Shown here piece by piece: positions 45,043-56,512 of a stretch of DNA of 64,000 nucleotides. Origin of the DNA: Sequoia sempervirens (lineage: Eukaryota; Streptophyta; Pinopsida; Cupressales; Cupressaceae); the NCBI GenBank assembly GCA_007258455.2, contig VDFB02193867.1:566521742-566585741 (forward strand), read 5' to 3'. Numbering within the stretch: position 1 is the first letter of the stretch; each line of letters opens with the position of its first letter. The notes beneath the pieces are model-generated. The model was not told where the DNA came from. It ran no database searches and saw nothing but the letters and a program-made list of their open reading frames with translations. The translations under genes and the position numbers were made by a program.

Positions 45043-46930
45043 TCAAACAGGCCTCTTTGATAGCTTTTCCAAAAATGGGAACATCTTTAATAGCCTAAAA
45101 TAAAGAGATTTGAATTTGTACATTCTTGAGCTGATCCAAAATGTCAAAAGTGGGTTCTTCCATAGATTTAAATGCAGTACTTTGCAACCTCTAAGGAAAA
45201 GGTGGTTTGTCTTGACTTTGTAACACAGGCTCTTTAGAAACTGTATCATTTATAGGCATATGCTCAGTAGGAACAACAGGCGCAGTAGATTCTTCAAGGG
45301 GAGAATCTGGTATTTCAGTAATGAGAGGCAGTTGTGGAGCAGGTAGAGTAGTTCCAGACCTCAAATGGATATCAGTAACGTTTAAGGCATAAGCTTGATA
45401 TTGGTTGGCTTCAACAAGATACATAGGCTACTGTGGTTGCTACGGTTGTTTATTATTGGGATTTGGCAACGGCTAGGCAGGCATAGGCGTTTGTTTTGGA
45501 GGGTCAATATTTGTGGTAGTTGCTGCAGGAGGTGGCATGAGGGCCTGTTGTTGTGGCTGTGGAAGCTGCAGGAACCCAGGGGACTGGTTTTTCCATTGTT
45601 GAGGACCTCTCTATTGAGGATTCTGCTGCCAATTACCTGGAGGTGGGGTCCATTGTCCTTGTGGCTGCTGCCAACCTCCTTGAGGAGATTGCCATTGCAG
45701 GGTCTGATAATTAGGCCAACTTGGTTGAGATGTATTCCAAGGTGGTGGTGGTCCATATGTAGGTTGCCATTGGTTATTATAGCTAGAATAAGGATTACCA
45801 AAAGTCAAAGGATCTTGAGACATACCTTGTCTTTGAGCCCATAGTCTCCTTTGTGCAACAAAGAACACTTGATCATCATCACCTTCTACTAGTTTAAAGT
45901 CAGTAGGTAATTACTTAGCTTCCAGATTAGCCACCATCTTGCATCTACAGTCACGTTTCTTCTATCTACAGTATGGATAGAACTTGGCCAAAACTGCCTC
46001 AGCTGCCTCATGTTTCTTTCGAGATTGCATAGTGTCCAGTTGTGTAGCCATATTATTAATGATATCCTACTTGAAATCATACAGCAAATTTGTTATCTCC
46101 ATCTGGGAAACTCCACCAGAAGAAGACTTCCCCACTGTAGCATGATGACCTCGACCTTTCTTAACTATTGCTCAAGAGTAGTTAAGACATATTTTCTTTA
46201 TATCATCCCAAGGCGGTTGGGTTATATCACCTCCTCCCATCAGGTCCAGAGCGTCTATACAGGCATCACTGATCCCTCTTAGAAAAAGTAATTTCTGAGA
46301 GTCTTCATTGAGAGTATGGTTTGAGTTCTTTTTTAGAGAAAACAGAAATCTTGAAATATAATCCTCCAAACTTTCATCCTCCTTTTGCTGAATTCTGAAT
46401 ATATTGTCTCCCTTACTGCCACTTTTACAATATTCCTTATATTTCTCAAGGAATTTGGTTTGCATGGCTACCCAACTATCAGCAACACCTCCTCCCAAAC
46501 TCATGAACCATCTAAGAGCTCCCTCCTTCAAGGTGGAAGGAAACAATTTCAATTTCTGAGCATCTGAGGTATAGTCATAATTGCGACAGAGGATATCAAA
46601 CTCAAATAGGAAAGTTTCAGGGTCCTCCATAACTAGGCCATAGAACTTAGGAAGTAGTGAAGAAGGAATATTTTTAAGATTTCCAATATCTCGCTGGGGA
46701 ACAATGGGAAACTCAAAAGCGGGAGGTGGATTAGGTGGATTATTTGCCATATTGGCTTGCTCGAATAACAGAGCGAATGGATTTTTCTTAGGTTCTTCTT
46801 CAGCTGGGTTAAATGGTAGTTCAACAAACAGGTTTTCTGGGAGGAACCTTCCCAGTGCGTCTCTTCTTCTTCTATGCATGCAATAAAATAGGTGGCATTT
46901 AAACAGAACTTGAAAATACTTAAACAACTA
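45043..46930 (-). pseudogene. Gag of the gypsy element
   Basis: The main open piece is 46927-46172, with a likely start at the internal Met before HRRRRDALGRFLPENLF. A Pro-rich segment leads to the retrotransposon Gag domain (DPETFLFEFDILCRNYDYTS, ALRWFMSLGGGVADSW, then SLEDYISRFLFSLKK). After stops the same frame continues at 45868-45611 (Gln/Pro/Trp-rich, QWQSPQGGWQQPQGQW) and at 45424-45191 (Pro/Glu-rich). I see no clear CCHC knuckle. A frame change separates it from the protease. Confidence 0.9.
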
Positions 46931-46980
46931 ACTAAACTACTGCTAACAATGACTATAGCAAGTTCTTAGATTGACACCAT

Positions 46981-46997
46981 CCCCGACAACAGCGCTA
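46981..46997 (-). other. Primer-binding site (tRNA-Asp type)
   Basis: The minus strand reads TAGCGCTGTTGTCGGGG next to the LTR, a slightly mutated form of TGGCGCCGTTGCCGGGG, the site complementary to the 3' end of plant tRNA-Asp. Confidence 0.85.
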
Positions 46998-47001
46998 AAA
47001 A

Positions 47002-48320
47002 TGGTCGCGCCCACAAAAATATATGAAAATCACAGTAAAACCTTTCTTGGGAATTGGACATTCCAGCAGGTGACTAATATCTCTTTATGGACGTTCATTT
47101 ACTTGTCAAACCAAGGAATGTATACTTTAAATGGCGCAGCACAATATATACACTAAGAACTAGTTTCGGTCACAACTTAACATAAATAAATACTTGGAAG
47201 GAATTCTATCTATGCTACAGGAAGGTAATGCAAATTTCTATTAACTCAACCATGATTTGACTAAAACAGAAACCATAACGGCTACGAATGAAACACAAAC
47301 CATGAACTAGCCTTGTGTTGCAGGAACATGCATAGGGATGGATTCCCGATACTACAGGAGCAATACAAGACTGAGTTTGTATGAAAACTTTAAAGATGAA
47401 AGCTAACTGATGATCAACAGAAAAGAACAGCTAACTAACTAACTACAGATACTTACTAAGTGGGTCCCCTTAGCAAGCATCTACTGATTACGCAAGTACT
47501 GAACTCAGAACTTCATCAAACTTTATTCAGGAAAACAGAATGGTATACATTTCTTTGTTGATATGGAAACTAACAACAAAGTCTATTTCTTGCCATACAG
47601 ATTCTGCTTTTCATTATTATCATACTGACTCTTACATGATATCTGACATCTCTCTATCACTATGCTTCTATCTTACTTCTAACTATCATCTCCTCTTTTC
47701 ACTCGCACAGGAGGAATACCTTATTTAAAAATCAGGAGAACAACTAACTAACCCTAACAAAGAAAGACGTGGAGGTAAAGTGTATCCCAGAACCAGGGAA
47801 CAAACTTCATAAATGAATTTATCCGTTTAACCCGATCCAGAGAGAATCTAGCACTCCACTCTTTCCAGATTCACTGTCATTAAAAATCCTTCCCAATGGT
47901 TTCGGTCAAAGAGTCTTCGCCAGAGCTTCCTCGAAGTCATGCAGGAATGGACTTTACTGCAAGGCCAAGATCGGCTGTGCTTGACTCGATCATACTTTCT
48001 TCAACATCCTGCGAAACACAAGGTAATAGATGTGAAAGAAAAGGTGCATGGCACATACACAATATCCATTCATTAATCACATATTTAAATTTATTTCATC
48101 ATTCAAAAACTATATGTGATATACAAGCCATTTAGGGAGTCAATGGGGTAATAAATGTAGTCAAGTCAACACAATAGGCTACAGGAATATGAAAATATTT
48201 TGCTATAGGATATCTCAATAAAAGGTTTCAAAAGAGTTTAAACAACCACGAATAACAAAAGTAAAGGTATTTAAAAGTTCATCATAATATCCAAACTATG
48301 AGCACATTTTGGGCTCATCA
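47002..48320 (-). repeat. 5' LTR of the gypsy element (right copy)
   Basis: 1319 bp, direct repeat of 36839-38154 with the same ends. It is followed by the GCACA target duplication. Confidence 0.96.
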
Positions 48321-48325
48321 GCACA

Positions 48326-48798
48326 TTGATAGAGAATCAGGTTATTAGTACATTGAAAGAGTTGTGATAATCTTCAAGGCAATCAAAGATTAGAAATGTT
48401 GCAAAGTCCTATGATGACATGAAGGATATTAGGGAACTTTGTTAAAGCAGTGATTGAAGAGAAAGAAGTTTTATGTACATCTATTGTACCATTAGTCTGG
48501 TAGGGGTTGATTACAAATCCTAAAATAAAGCAACAATTGCTATTGTTCTAAAGGGCGATTTGAAGGACAATGACAGTGACATAGCCAAAGGACAGGTGAG
48601 TTTTAATGGACAATAAGAGTAACAAAGTGAAAATTTTAAAATACCTGTTATGGATCTTGCAATCATGATAATGGAGGGTGTTAACAAGTGTAAAAGGTAC
48701 ATATGATAGTCACAAAATGATAGGCATCTCATGAATAGCATAGTAGAGGGGGGTACATTCATGAAATACCACAAAAGATAGTAATATTCATTATCTTT
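48326..48798 (+). other. 3' end of the interior of the split element, with purine tract
   Basis: Non-coding. GTAGAGGGGGG at 48743-48753 is a good polypurine tract for the plus-strand element whose 3' LTR follows. Confidence 0.6.
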
Positions 48799-50164
48799 TG
48801 TTACAATTAAGGAACATGGTCGACTAAGGTGTTTCTTGCTTCGGCTGTCTACTCTCCCATGAAGTCTCATTCATATTATATTCTCGCTAGATCTATCAAT
48901 TGAAAAGCAAAAAGAGATACCCATGTGTTTTAATTTCATAAAAATCAACAGAAAAGCATGAATAGAGTCCTCAATTTCTTTATGGTCTTCTACAAAAGTA
49001 CATGGTTGCGACAATTAAAATACAAAGCATGGTCAACCCAAGTTTTTGTATTTTCATACCTAAGTTAAATGTAAAACATTTATTTAAGTGATGTATTTAT
49101 TAATCACTTAGATAATGTTATCTTTATGCAAAAATGTAACGATCAATGCAAAATGGAGGCATTCGTTTTCATGAATGTGTCAAAAGGGGTATAAGACTAA
49201 AAGTTTTGAGGAGTGCCAATGATAGGGGAGTTGCAAAAACATTGGGAGAGAATATAGGAGACTGTTTTGATCATTTAGAAGCCTTTTGGAGCAACTTGGA
49301 GCATTTTTGGGGTGTTTTATGGTTGGTTGTGGTCAAAATTGACCTTTTCAATGTTTTGGAGCTCTTTTGGTGGGGTATTTGTTGCTATTTTTTTAGCTTT
49401 TTGGAGGAATCCGGCCCAACGAAGCTTCGGGTTCCTTCTTTGGTGCAACTACTTGGTTGAAGGATATAGTCACTTGTGTGACTCATTTATAGTCAGTTCT
49501 TACTTGTTATTTTCTGCTCTGTGACTTTTGTGAGTCCTTTGGAGAAAATATAGTGTTTTGTAACTCTTTTTGACATGTATGACAACAGATGCCTTGAAAA
49601 TCAATGAAGTAAAGTATTTTTCCTTCTTAGTTTTTCTATTCTACTGCATGCAAGTATTTGATTGATGAGATTACTTGTGAATTTTTTCTAGTTCCTTGTA
49701 GTTTCTGTCTCAATGTTATCACCTTTTGCAAAGAGATATGTATATTGCAGGTCATAAGTTGTATTAAAAATGCAAATGCTTCTAGTAGTGAAAATTATCT
49801 TTCCCTCTAAGAGTTTGGCATCAAAAGTCTTCTTATGAAACACTTATGCAAGAAGCATATGAAATTGAGTTGTGTGAGCTCAGCTTTGTCATTTGATTGG
49901 ATTGTGTATGTAAGCTATTTATAGGTCAGGTTAATGTTTAGGTGCATCACCATAGGAGTAGTTTTCAGTTTATGTTATCTCATTCTCCCCTTTTCCTCTG
50001 CAAGTTTAGTACATTAGTTTTAGGTGAGTACTAAAAGGAAGCCAACCTTCTCTGGAGGTTGATCTCTGTTGTTCAAAGCCCACACTTTGAGAGATCTTCC
50101 AATGTTTCACTGAGTGGTTGAACATGGTTCAACAAAACGGTGCACATTCAAGTGATAAAAATTC
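48799..50164 (+). repeat. 3' LTR of the split element
   Basis: Matches 30594-32335 except for the roughly 370-bp segment present only there. The exact start is uncertain, between 48754 and 48811. Overlapping plus-strand frames (49146-49460, 49312-49524) lie in the LTR and are not called as genes. Confidence 0.8.
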
Positions 50165-51142
50165 TAAACAAAGAAAAACCAAGCAAATAGCCAATGCATA
50201 GTGTCATTTTCCACCCAATGTGTATGTCAAGCTACCAAGAATTTTTCAAAAGAAAAACCATAGTAAATGCTCATGTACATGAAGTAAGTTGACCAAGTCA
50301 AACAATAGACATTGTCCCATGATAAATGGCGTGAATGGCATAATGTGGCGCCAACTGAGAATGAGATGAATCAATTAGAAGTCTATTTCTTAATATGAAT
50401 TTCCAGAATGTGAAGATTTGAAATATGTGGAAATGGTCAAGAGTGCATCTTTCTATGTAAGTCAACCTGTAGGAGGCAAATACCTTGCATTTCTGATTAT
50501 CTTACTTTTTCATTTGAGAAGTGTGACTCATTTACCATGGCTATGTATGTGTTCATTATGCAACGTTTATAGCTGCAACCTTTTCTTAACCTCGCTGAGT
50601 CGAACCATTTGAGTTGAGAAGTATCATTTTTGATACCCTGTTTCTAGCCTTTAGTTACTCATTTTTTTGTATAAATAGAGGAGCTATCTACGTCATTTGG
50701 GTGTGTACTTGCATATCTATTGCTTATTTATGAGTTGCTAGTTTATTCTATGTTTATGAGAGGATTTGTGAGAGGTTTTGTGAGAGATTAGTGAAGGAAA
50801 TTTTGGAGGGAAGAAGTGATAGTTGCTAAGTTGCAAGCTGATTTTAGAAGAAAACTGAACTAGGAATCCAATACTATCGATTGGAGCTTTGCACAAATAG
50901 GCATGTTGAATTCTTCTCTTTTTCTACATTTTAGGATTTTGTAAAGATTCTATGAATTTTTTGTCTCGTATGAAAAGTAAGTTAGTTATTCTATCATGAA
51001 TTGGTTATGGACTTCTTTGGAGAAGTATGAAAGATGTTGATAAGTCTAGTTGTTAGAAAAATCTCAATAGAGGGTTATAACCCATATACTATATTGTGTT
51101 ACTTTAATGTTCTTTTCAAACAAAGAAAAATAAGGGGCGTGG
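50165..51142. other. Unassigned sequence with a TATA-like box
   Basis: No gene supported. TATAAATAGAGG at 50670-50681, followed by GA-rich repeats (GAGAGGATTTGTGAGAGG), resembles an LTR or gene promoter and leader, but no coding sequence follows before the copia remnant. Confidence 0.35.
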
Positions 51143-51514
51143 TGTTAGGATTTAGGCATATTGAAGCAATATACATTAACAATTATATGCAGATTAAATA
51201 ACCAAGAAATAACAATGAAGAATAACAAAAAAGAGATCAACATAGAAATTTAACTTGGTTCACCCAATATGGCTTGCTACATCCATAGAAACTCAGCCAC
51301 CTAATGATTTTATTATCTAGTGCAAAATAGATTACAATCTCATGAATTCCATACCACAAAATACATCCTAGTTGCTTATAACAAGATTTTTAGAAGTTTC
51401 TAAAATTAGGGTTTTACAAAGTCATATTTCCGCTTGATGTGTTAGTAGGAAAACCTCAGTGAGGATATGTTACAAGTGTATAGTATATGCATGATCAGTC
51501 ACCACATATAAACA
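51143..51514 (-). repeat. 3' LTR of the truncated copia element
   Basis: 372 bp. In plus orientation it runs from TGTTAGGATT to CATATAAACA. On the minus strand it is preceded by the purine tract AAGTGGGAGAA (51515-51525), which confirms orientation and the inner edge. Confidence 0.78.
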
Positions 51515-51699
51515 TTCTCCCACTTGGATACTGATCCTGGATGACATCGCTGCACTTGCAACTCCCACTAGATTACAGGTCTGGTTGGTTTCTTATGTCC
51601 ACCATTATCAGTCATGAAGGCCAACGAAAACTGATGAGGAAACTTGTTTCTCTCGTGTAATAACCTTTGTGAAATATTTGTAGGATTCTCACTTGTGTG

Positions 51700-52481
51700 A
51701 ATTTTCTCCAGCTTCAACTATCCATTCTCCAAAACTGACTAGATGAAGTGGTATCTGAGCTATATTTGCTTAGTTTTCGAATTCAGAGCTAGGTTCTTAG
51801 CAAGATGTATGGTGCTATGGCTATCAGTGTACAGAGGATATCTTCTTGTTATTGTCCCAATTCCTCTAGAAAATGTTGTAACCAAATTATCTCCTTGCTA
51901 GCTTCCATAGCAACAACATACTCAACTTCAGTGGTTGAAAGCATAACAACCTTTTGCATCCTGGAAATCCAACTGACTACAGTACCTTCTACAGTAAAAA
52001 CATACCCTATGGTACTCCTCCTGCTATCAATATGACCCAGCAGATCAGAGTCAACATATCCTTTTAGAGTAGAATTTATTCCTCCAAAACATAGTTTCTT
52101 TGAAGTAGTACCATTTAAATATCAGAGAATCCATTATATGACATTACAATGTTCCATTCTTGGATTTCTCATATACTTGCTCACAACCCCCACTGCATGT
52201 GCAATATTTGGCCTTGTGCATACCATTGCATACATCAAGCTACCAACTACTGATGCATATGGTATTTTAGACATTTTTTCTTCCTCCTCTTGTGTCTTTG
52301 GACACTTCTCCTTAGTCAATTTAAAATGACTAGGCAAATGTGCAACTGCTTTTGCATTCTACATGTTAACCTTTTCAACACCTTCTCTACATACTCACTT
52401 TGAGACAAAAATAATTTTATGTTTGTCCTATCCCATGTGATCCTCATGCCAAGGATTTTTTTTGCTACACCCAAATCTTTC
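51700..52481 (-). pseudogene. Copia reverse transcriptase end and RNase H
   Basis: On the minus strand the pieces run DLGVAKKILGMRITWDR (near 52465), SQSEYVEKVLKRL, then an open stretch 52337-52134 with KMSKIPYASVVGSLMYAMVC and TRPNIAHAVGVVSKYMRNP. The RNase H part follows (GYVDSDLLGHIDSRRSTIGY, then SWISRMQKVV, LSTTEVEYV, EIIWLQHFLEELGQ). These are hallmark Ty1/copia motifs near the C terminus of pol. Several frame breaks and a stop after ELGQ are present. Confidence 0.9.
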
Positions 52482-52733
52482 TGATAGAGTAAATTGCATT
52501 TATGCTTAAGTTTACTTAGGCATTAGTTTTGCATTTATTTACTCGGGTGGTTTTTTCCCATTTCAGGTAATTTTACACTACCACATGTTTTCATGCCTTT
52601 ATAAGGAACTTTGTGAATTGTGTAATATCTCTCATCTGAATGTATTTTCTCTAGTGAAATAGCCTAGTTTTCTTCTCTCGTATTCTATGGAGGTTTATTT
52701 ATAGATGATTTTCTTGGGTTATTTGCTCTAACA
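52482..52733 (+). repeat. Short LTR of a second Ty1/copia-like element
   Basis: 252 bp from TGATAGAGTAAATTGC to TTTGCTCTAACA (TG...CA). It is followed at once by a primer-binding site TGGTATTAGAGCCACC, so it is a 5' LTR in plus orientation. No second copy is in the window. Confidence 0.72.
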
Positions 52734-52749
52734 TGGTATTAGAGCCACC
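52734..52749 (+). other. Primer-binding site (initiator Met tRNA type)
   Basis: TGGTATTAGAGCC differs by one base from TGGTATCAGAGCC. It lies immediately after the LTR end. Confidence 0.8.
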
Positions 52750-53558
52750 CATTCTACACTCTTTCCTATTTTGAGATCATTTTTTGCTAGAGATCATTTG
52801 GCATTTGAATTTTTTTTTAATTTTAAAGTTGCCTCATTTCTGATTTTCCCAATTTTTCCTATTGCTGTTGAAATTTGAAATCAATTCATTCTGTTTGTGG
52901 AGCCTTTTTCATTGCTAGGGGTGTTATTTTCAATTGGCTGCAATTTTCAATTTGAAATGAGACCATATTAAATTTGTTGATCAGAGGGAATCATTTTGAG
53001 ATTGGTGGCTACGAATTTTAGTGGGCGTTTTTCTTATTGCTATTTGGAGGCTATAAATCTCCTTTTCATCTCTTGCATGGAGTTACTTGGGCTCTATTTG
53101 TTGTTTATAGGCCCCAATTTCTTTGAAGAGGCTTGATTTCTTTTTCACAGAGGCCTAGGTGGTTAATTTTTGAAGGCCCAAATTACCTTTTGAAGGTTAC
53201 GATCTTAAGGCAACATTTTTTTATTTTTTTGCCACATGAGAAAGGTGGTGGGCCGATTCAACCTATTTGGAGGCACAATTTTTCTTAGCCAAGCTGAGTG
53301 TCAAGGCATTTTTTTAGAAGCCCATTTGGAGATTGGAGGCATGATTCTCTATTGAAGGCTACATTTCTTTTGGAGAGGCATTTTTTCTGGCTATGAATTT
53401 CTCCATTCCTTTGCCAACGTCCTCCTTTGCCTGTGCCAGATTAGAAGCTTAATTGGAGGTGGTGCTTTTCCTATGAATCAATGTTTGGAGGGGCATTGAA
53501 TTGTTTGTTTGAGGTGATTTTCCTATGGAGTGTGTGGAATACCTACTGGTGAGAGGGC

Positions 53559-54134
53559 ATGAGGAGACTTAACTGCAAGCCGTTTAATTTTTTTGAGTCC
53601 TCGACTCAATACTTCCAGGGTGCGAGCCTTGTCTTCTTTCCTCTATTACATGGTTTCAATTTTCCTGTTGCATTCCTTGCATTGGGCCACAATATCTTGG
53701 TGAGGTGTTTGGACTTGAGCAAAGGTGATTTGTTCCACAACCCCTCTATTCTTGAAAGGGTTCTCCAGGGCAAGCACACCATCGATGACAGAACTGTATG
53801 TCTTTTTTGGGAACCTTTTCATTACTTTGTATTTTCAACCTTAGAGAAATATATCTCTTTAAATCCCTCTGGGTTTTCTTTTATTCTTCTTTTTATCCCT
53901 TATGGTTGTTTCATCATAGAACTGATGATTTTCTTCAAGTTTACAGAGGATCCATCTGATTTGTTAACCCCAAACTTATTTTGGGTAGATGCCTACTTAA
54001 ATCCTAGGGTTCATATCAATTTTTTTCATAACTATATCCCTAAAGACCCAATAAAGCTTTCTCCATTTTGTACTCTTATATTTGCATGCATTTTGTTTTT
54101 TCCACTTCAAATGATCACTGATGTTTGTATGTAG
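53559..54134 (+). CDS. Unknown 191-codon open frame downstream of the short LTR
   Basis: The longest uninterrupted frame in a non-repeat part of the window, about 830 bp after the primer site. The protein is hydrophobic and Phe-rich, with possible membrane segments (FSFILLFIPYGCFIIELMIFF and a C-terminal LIFACILFFPLQM). It also has a hydrophilic middle (LSKGDLFHNPSILERVLQGK). It does not resemble copia Gag. It may be a captured host fragment inside the element's interior, or a chance open frame in T-rich sequence. I do not assign a function. The leader 52750-53558 is GGAGGC-rich and non-coding. Confidence 0.3.
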   Translation: MRRLNCKPFNFFESSTQYFQGASLVFFPLLHGFNFPVAFLALGHNILVRCLDLSKGDLFHNPSILERVLQGKHTIDDRTVCLFWEPFHYFVFSTLEKYISLNPSGFSFILLFIPYGCFIIELMIFFKFTEDPSDLLTPNLFWVDAYLNPRVHINFFHNYIPKDPIKLSPFCTLIFACILFFPLQMITDVCM

Positions 54135-54526
54135 ATGGTGCACAATACTATATAAATCTATGGTTTGCAAATTTAAAAGAAAGTATTTAGGAAACTATAT
54201 TTAAACCTAGAGTTTTTGGGCCCTACTCCAGGTTCATCAACATAGTCGCTATTAGAAAATAATTTTGGTTTTATCTATGTGATGTAGGAGATTTCTAGAT
54301 GGAGAGCATGTGTGATGCTATAAGGACGCACTACAGGTACCTTTTCTCACCAATTTTCAAATTTTCCACAAGTTTTTGTGAAATCTAATCAGATGGAACA
54401 AAATATATCCCTAAATTTAAACAAAAAATTATACATAGTCCAACCATTTTTTTATCTTAGTTGCTATCATGGAAAATACTAAAAATAACCATTTAGTTTA
54501 TAATTATATTTTTTTATAGTGTGGCA
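54135..54526. other. Unassigned AT-rich sequence
   Basis: No gene or repeat supported. It ends in TGGCA, the left flank of the next element. Confidence 0.4.
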
Positions 54527-54795
54527 TGATAGAATTGAATGAAGGAAGATCAAAACACATAACACATTCAAACATATAAACACATAAAATATTTAATCAA
54601 TCATATAGACACACAAAGATTGTCCATCGTGCTGCTGCACCAAAAAGATTTCATTGCTCCATCAAAACATTACATCGTACCTCCTACAAACAGAAACTTC
54701 CTAAATACTTCCTACATGCATGTTTCATGCAAAAACTTTCTACTACTATATGCCTAGTTAATTGCATAATATATGGGAGAAATTACATGCCAACA
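54527..54795 (-). repeat. 3' LTR of the G-patch element
   Basis: 269 bp. It matches 56671-56997 except for a missing segment (TTTGTAGAGGAGTTTACAAG and following) near 54684. Confidence 0.88.
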
Positions 54796-55159
54796 CTGCC
54801 CCTTAATTTTGACCATAAATTTCTTTCAGCTTCTCCAACAAGTCTTTAGACTCACTCATTTTTTTTACTATCAACTCTCACCAATTCTTTCCAAATGTTG
54901 CGGCAGTTCCTCAAACATTGATCTTCAAAACTTCAAAACTTCAATCTTGAAATCCTCTCACTATCTGTAACTTTCAACTTTGCATGATGTCTTTCAAGAC
55001 CTTCAAACCTCTCTTGATTTCTTTCTTCTTTTCCATATGAACATTTGTATTTGAACAATTTTTTTAACATACCTGTAAACTTTTCCAATCTGACCCATAA
55101 TTCCATCCACAATTTATTTTCATACATTCTGTCAAAGATTCACTTTTACACTTAATTTG

Positions 55160-55985
55160 CTAACACATTTTTTCTGAATGATTTTTCAAACCACAAAATT
55201 TGAACGGATGTAGATCCCAACATGTATCTTTTGCATGACCTTTCCTGTTACAATGTAAATAGTGCACACATTCCATTCCTTTAACAAATTTCATTAATCC
55301 TGTATTATTTCCTTTACCTGTAATATATCTAAGACCTTCATATTTTGGTCTCATAACAACCTCAATTGGCTCTTTTCGTCCTTGTGCATTCTTCCCTAAT
55401 CCTTTTCCTTTATAACCCATTCTTTTCATATTTTTTAAAACCAACATTTTCCTCATTATGATTAACATGATTTCCAGATTCAAACACTTCATCATCATTT
55501 TTACATTTTTCTTCTATGCAGTCCTCATCAAAATCAATATTAGTCATATCACATAAACTACTTGATTTATCAACAGAATAATATAGATCTTTACATTTTT
55601 CTTCTATGCATTCCTCATCAAAATCAATATTAGTCATATCACATAAACTACTTGATCTATAAATAGAATAATACAGATCTTCAGTACCACAAGACACATC
55701 ACTTACCAATGGCTTTGTCCTTAAACATTTATTTTCTTCTTTCAACTTTGATAATTCTTCTATCAATAAACAATTTTCTTCTTCTAAGAATTTTAGCTTT
55801 TCTTCAAAATATTCTTTCTTTTTCTTGATTTCATCAAGCAACTTTAATTTTTCTTCTGACTCTTCATTCTTCTCCTCAACTTGCCACAAATATTTCAAAA
55901 GTTCACTATTTTCTTTCTTTAAAAAATCCTTCTCACAAACTAGATTTTCATTTTCTTTTAACACTCTTTTGCTGACTTTTCCCAT
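55160..55985 (-). pseudogene. Coiled-coil, G-patch and zinc-knuckle protein of the small LTR element
   Basis: From ATG at 55985, residues about 5-95 are a Glu/Lys/Leu heptad-rich coiled coil. Then come two tandem 30-residue units (SSSLCDMTNIDFDE core; about 55687-55598 and 55597-55508). After a frame change near 55415-55440, at an A-run, the frame that starts at 55498 gives a G-patch (MGYKGKGLGKNAQGRKEPIE, about 55420-55361). This is followed by a knuckle-like CNRKGHAKDTCW in which the expected first Cys is Tyr, and a second Cys/His cluster (FCGLKNHSEKMC) ending at the stop. Coiled coil plus knuckle suggests a Gag-like assembly protein that binds RNA, while G-patches usually bind nucleic acid or helicases. 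Role is inferred. Confidence 0.7.
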
Positions 55986-56512
55986 TGAAACAAATGATTT
56001 TTAACTCACCTGAATTGATTTCTTTTTTCTACAGCTTCTTTTGACAGTTACACAAATACAATAATTCTCTCTAAAAAAGAGTTGTGATTTACTTTTAGCA
56101 ATAAAACTGATCCTATCTCTTTATTTTTTGCAAGGACTTTCTTCCAATACAAATTATCTCAAAGATCATTGGATTTATTTTTTTTTAAACACATAATCAA
56201 GCTTTTCAAAACAAAATTAATTACCTTTTCCAACAACCTACTGCAATCTAAGAACAACATCAAATATGCTGACTTTTTTTATTTCTAGATCTGCAACCTT
56301 TTAAATTTGCATCAGCAACAAAACTCCTATCTACAATAATCTTCTTTGACTTCGCTTGAATCTACAATCCATTGCATGGAGGCTCTTGTGTGACTACAAA
56401 ATTAGCAGCTAACAAATCAACAACTTCTTCACCATGTTTTCTTCTAGCTGTAGCTTCACTCTAACATTGATTACCAAATTATATTTCTAACCTTCACCAT
56501 TGAACCAACCTG

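Larger units (their letters stand above)
36834..48325 (-). mobile_element. Complete Ty3/gypsy retrotransposon with extra downstream ORF (minus strand)
   Basis: 36839-48320 (11,482 bp), flanked by the exact duplication GCACA (36834-36838 and 48321-48325). LTRs are 36839-38154 and 47002-48320. Reading on the minus strand: primer site, gag, protease, reverse transcriptase, RNase H, integrase, then a third ORF of about 800 codons, purine tract, LTR. This order and the tRNA-Asp-like primer site suit the Athila/Tat branch, although the lineage is inference. Stops and three frame changes mean no protein is intact. The first 200 bp of the LTRs differ at about 12 sites. Confidence 0.96.
30594..50164 (+). 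mobile_element. Old plus-strand LTR element split by a nested Ty3/gypsy insertion
   Basis: Direct long repeats at about 30594-32335 and 48799-50164 are the LTRs. The interior is 32336-36838 plus 48326-48798. The 11.5-kb gypsy element between them has its own target duplication GCACA, so it was inserted into this one. Decayed open frames of an unfamiliar Gag-like protein fill 32554-34750. I see no reverse transcriptase or integrase, so the element looks non-autonomous. The outer ends are not defined to the base because the left LTR abuts another LTR. Confidence 0.78.
51143..52481 (-). mobile_element. 5'-truncated Ty1/copia retrotransposon (minus strand)
   Basis: It has its 3' LTR at 51143-51514 and the end of pol at about 51700-52481. 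It is cut off at 52482, exactly where another LTR begins with TG, so it was probably interrupted there. The missing 5' part is not found in the window. Confidence 0.85.

Noticed and set aside
45395..45844. 149-codon plus-strand frame rich in Arg/Trp/Leu
   Set aside because: It is the antisense of the Gln/Pro-rich C-terminal gag of the minus-strand gypsy element. Skewed codon composition keeps it open.
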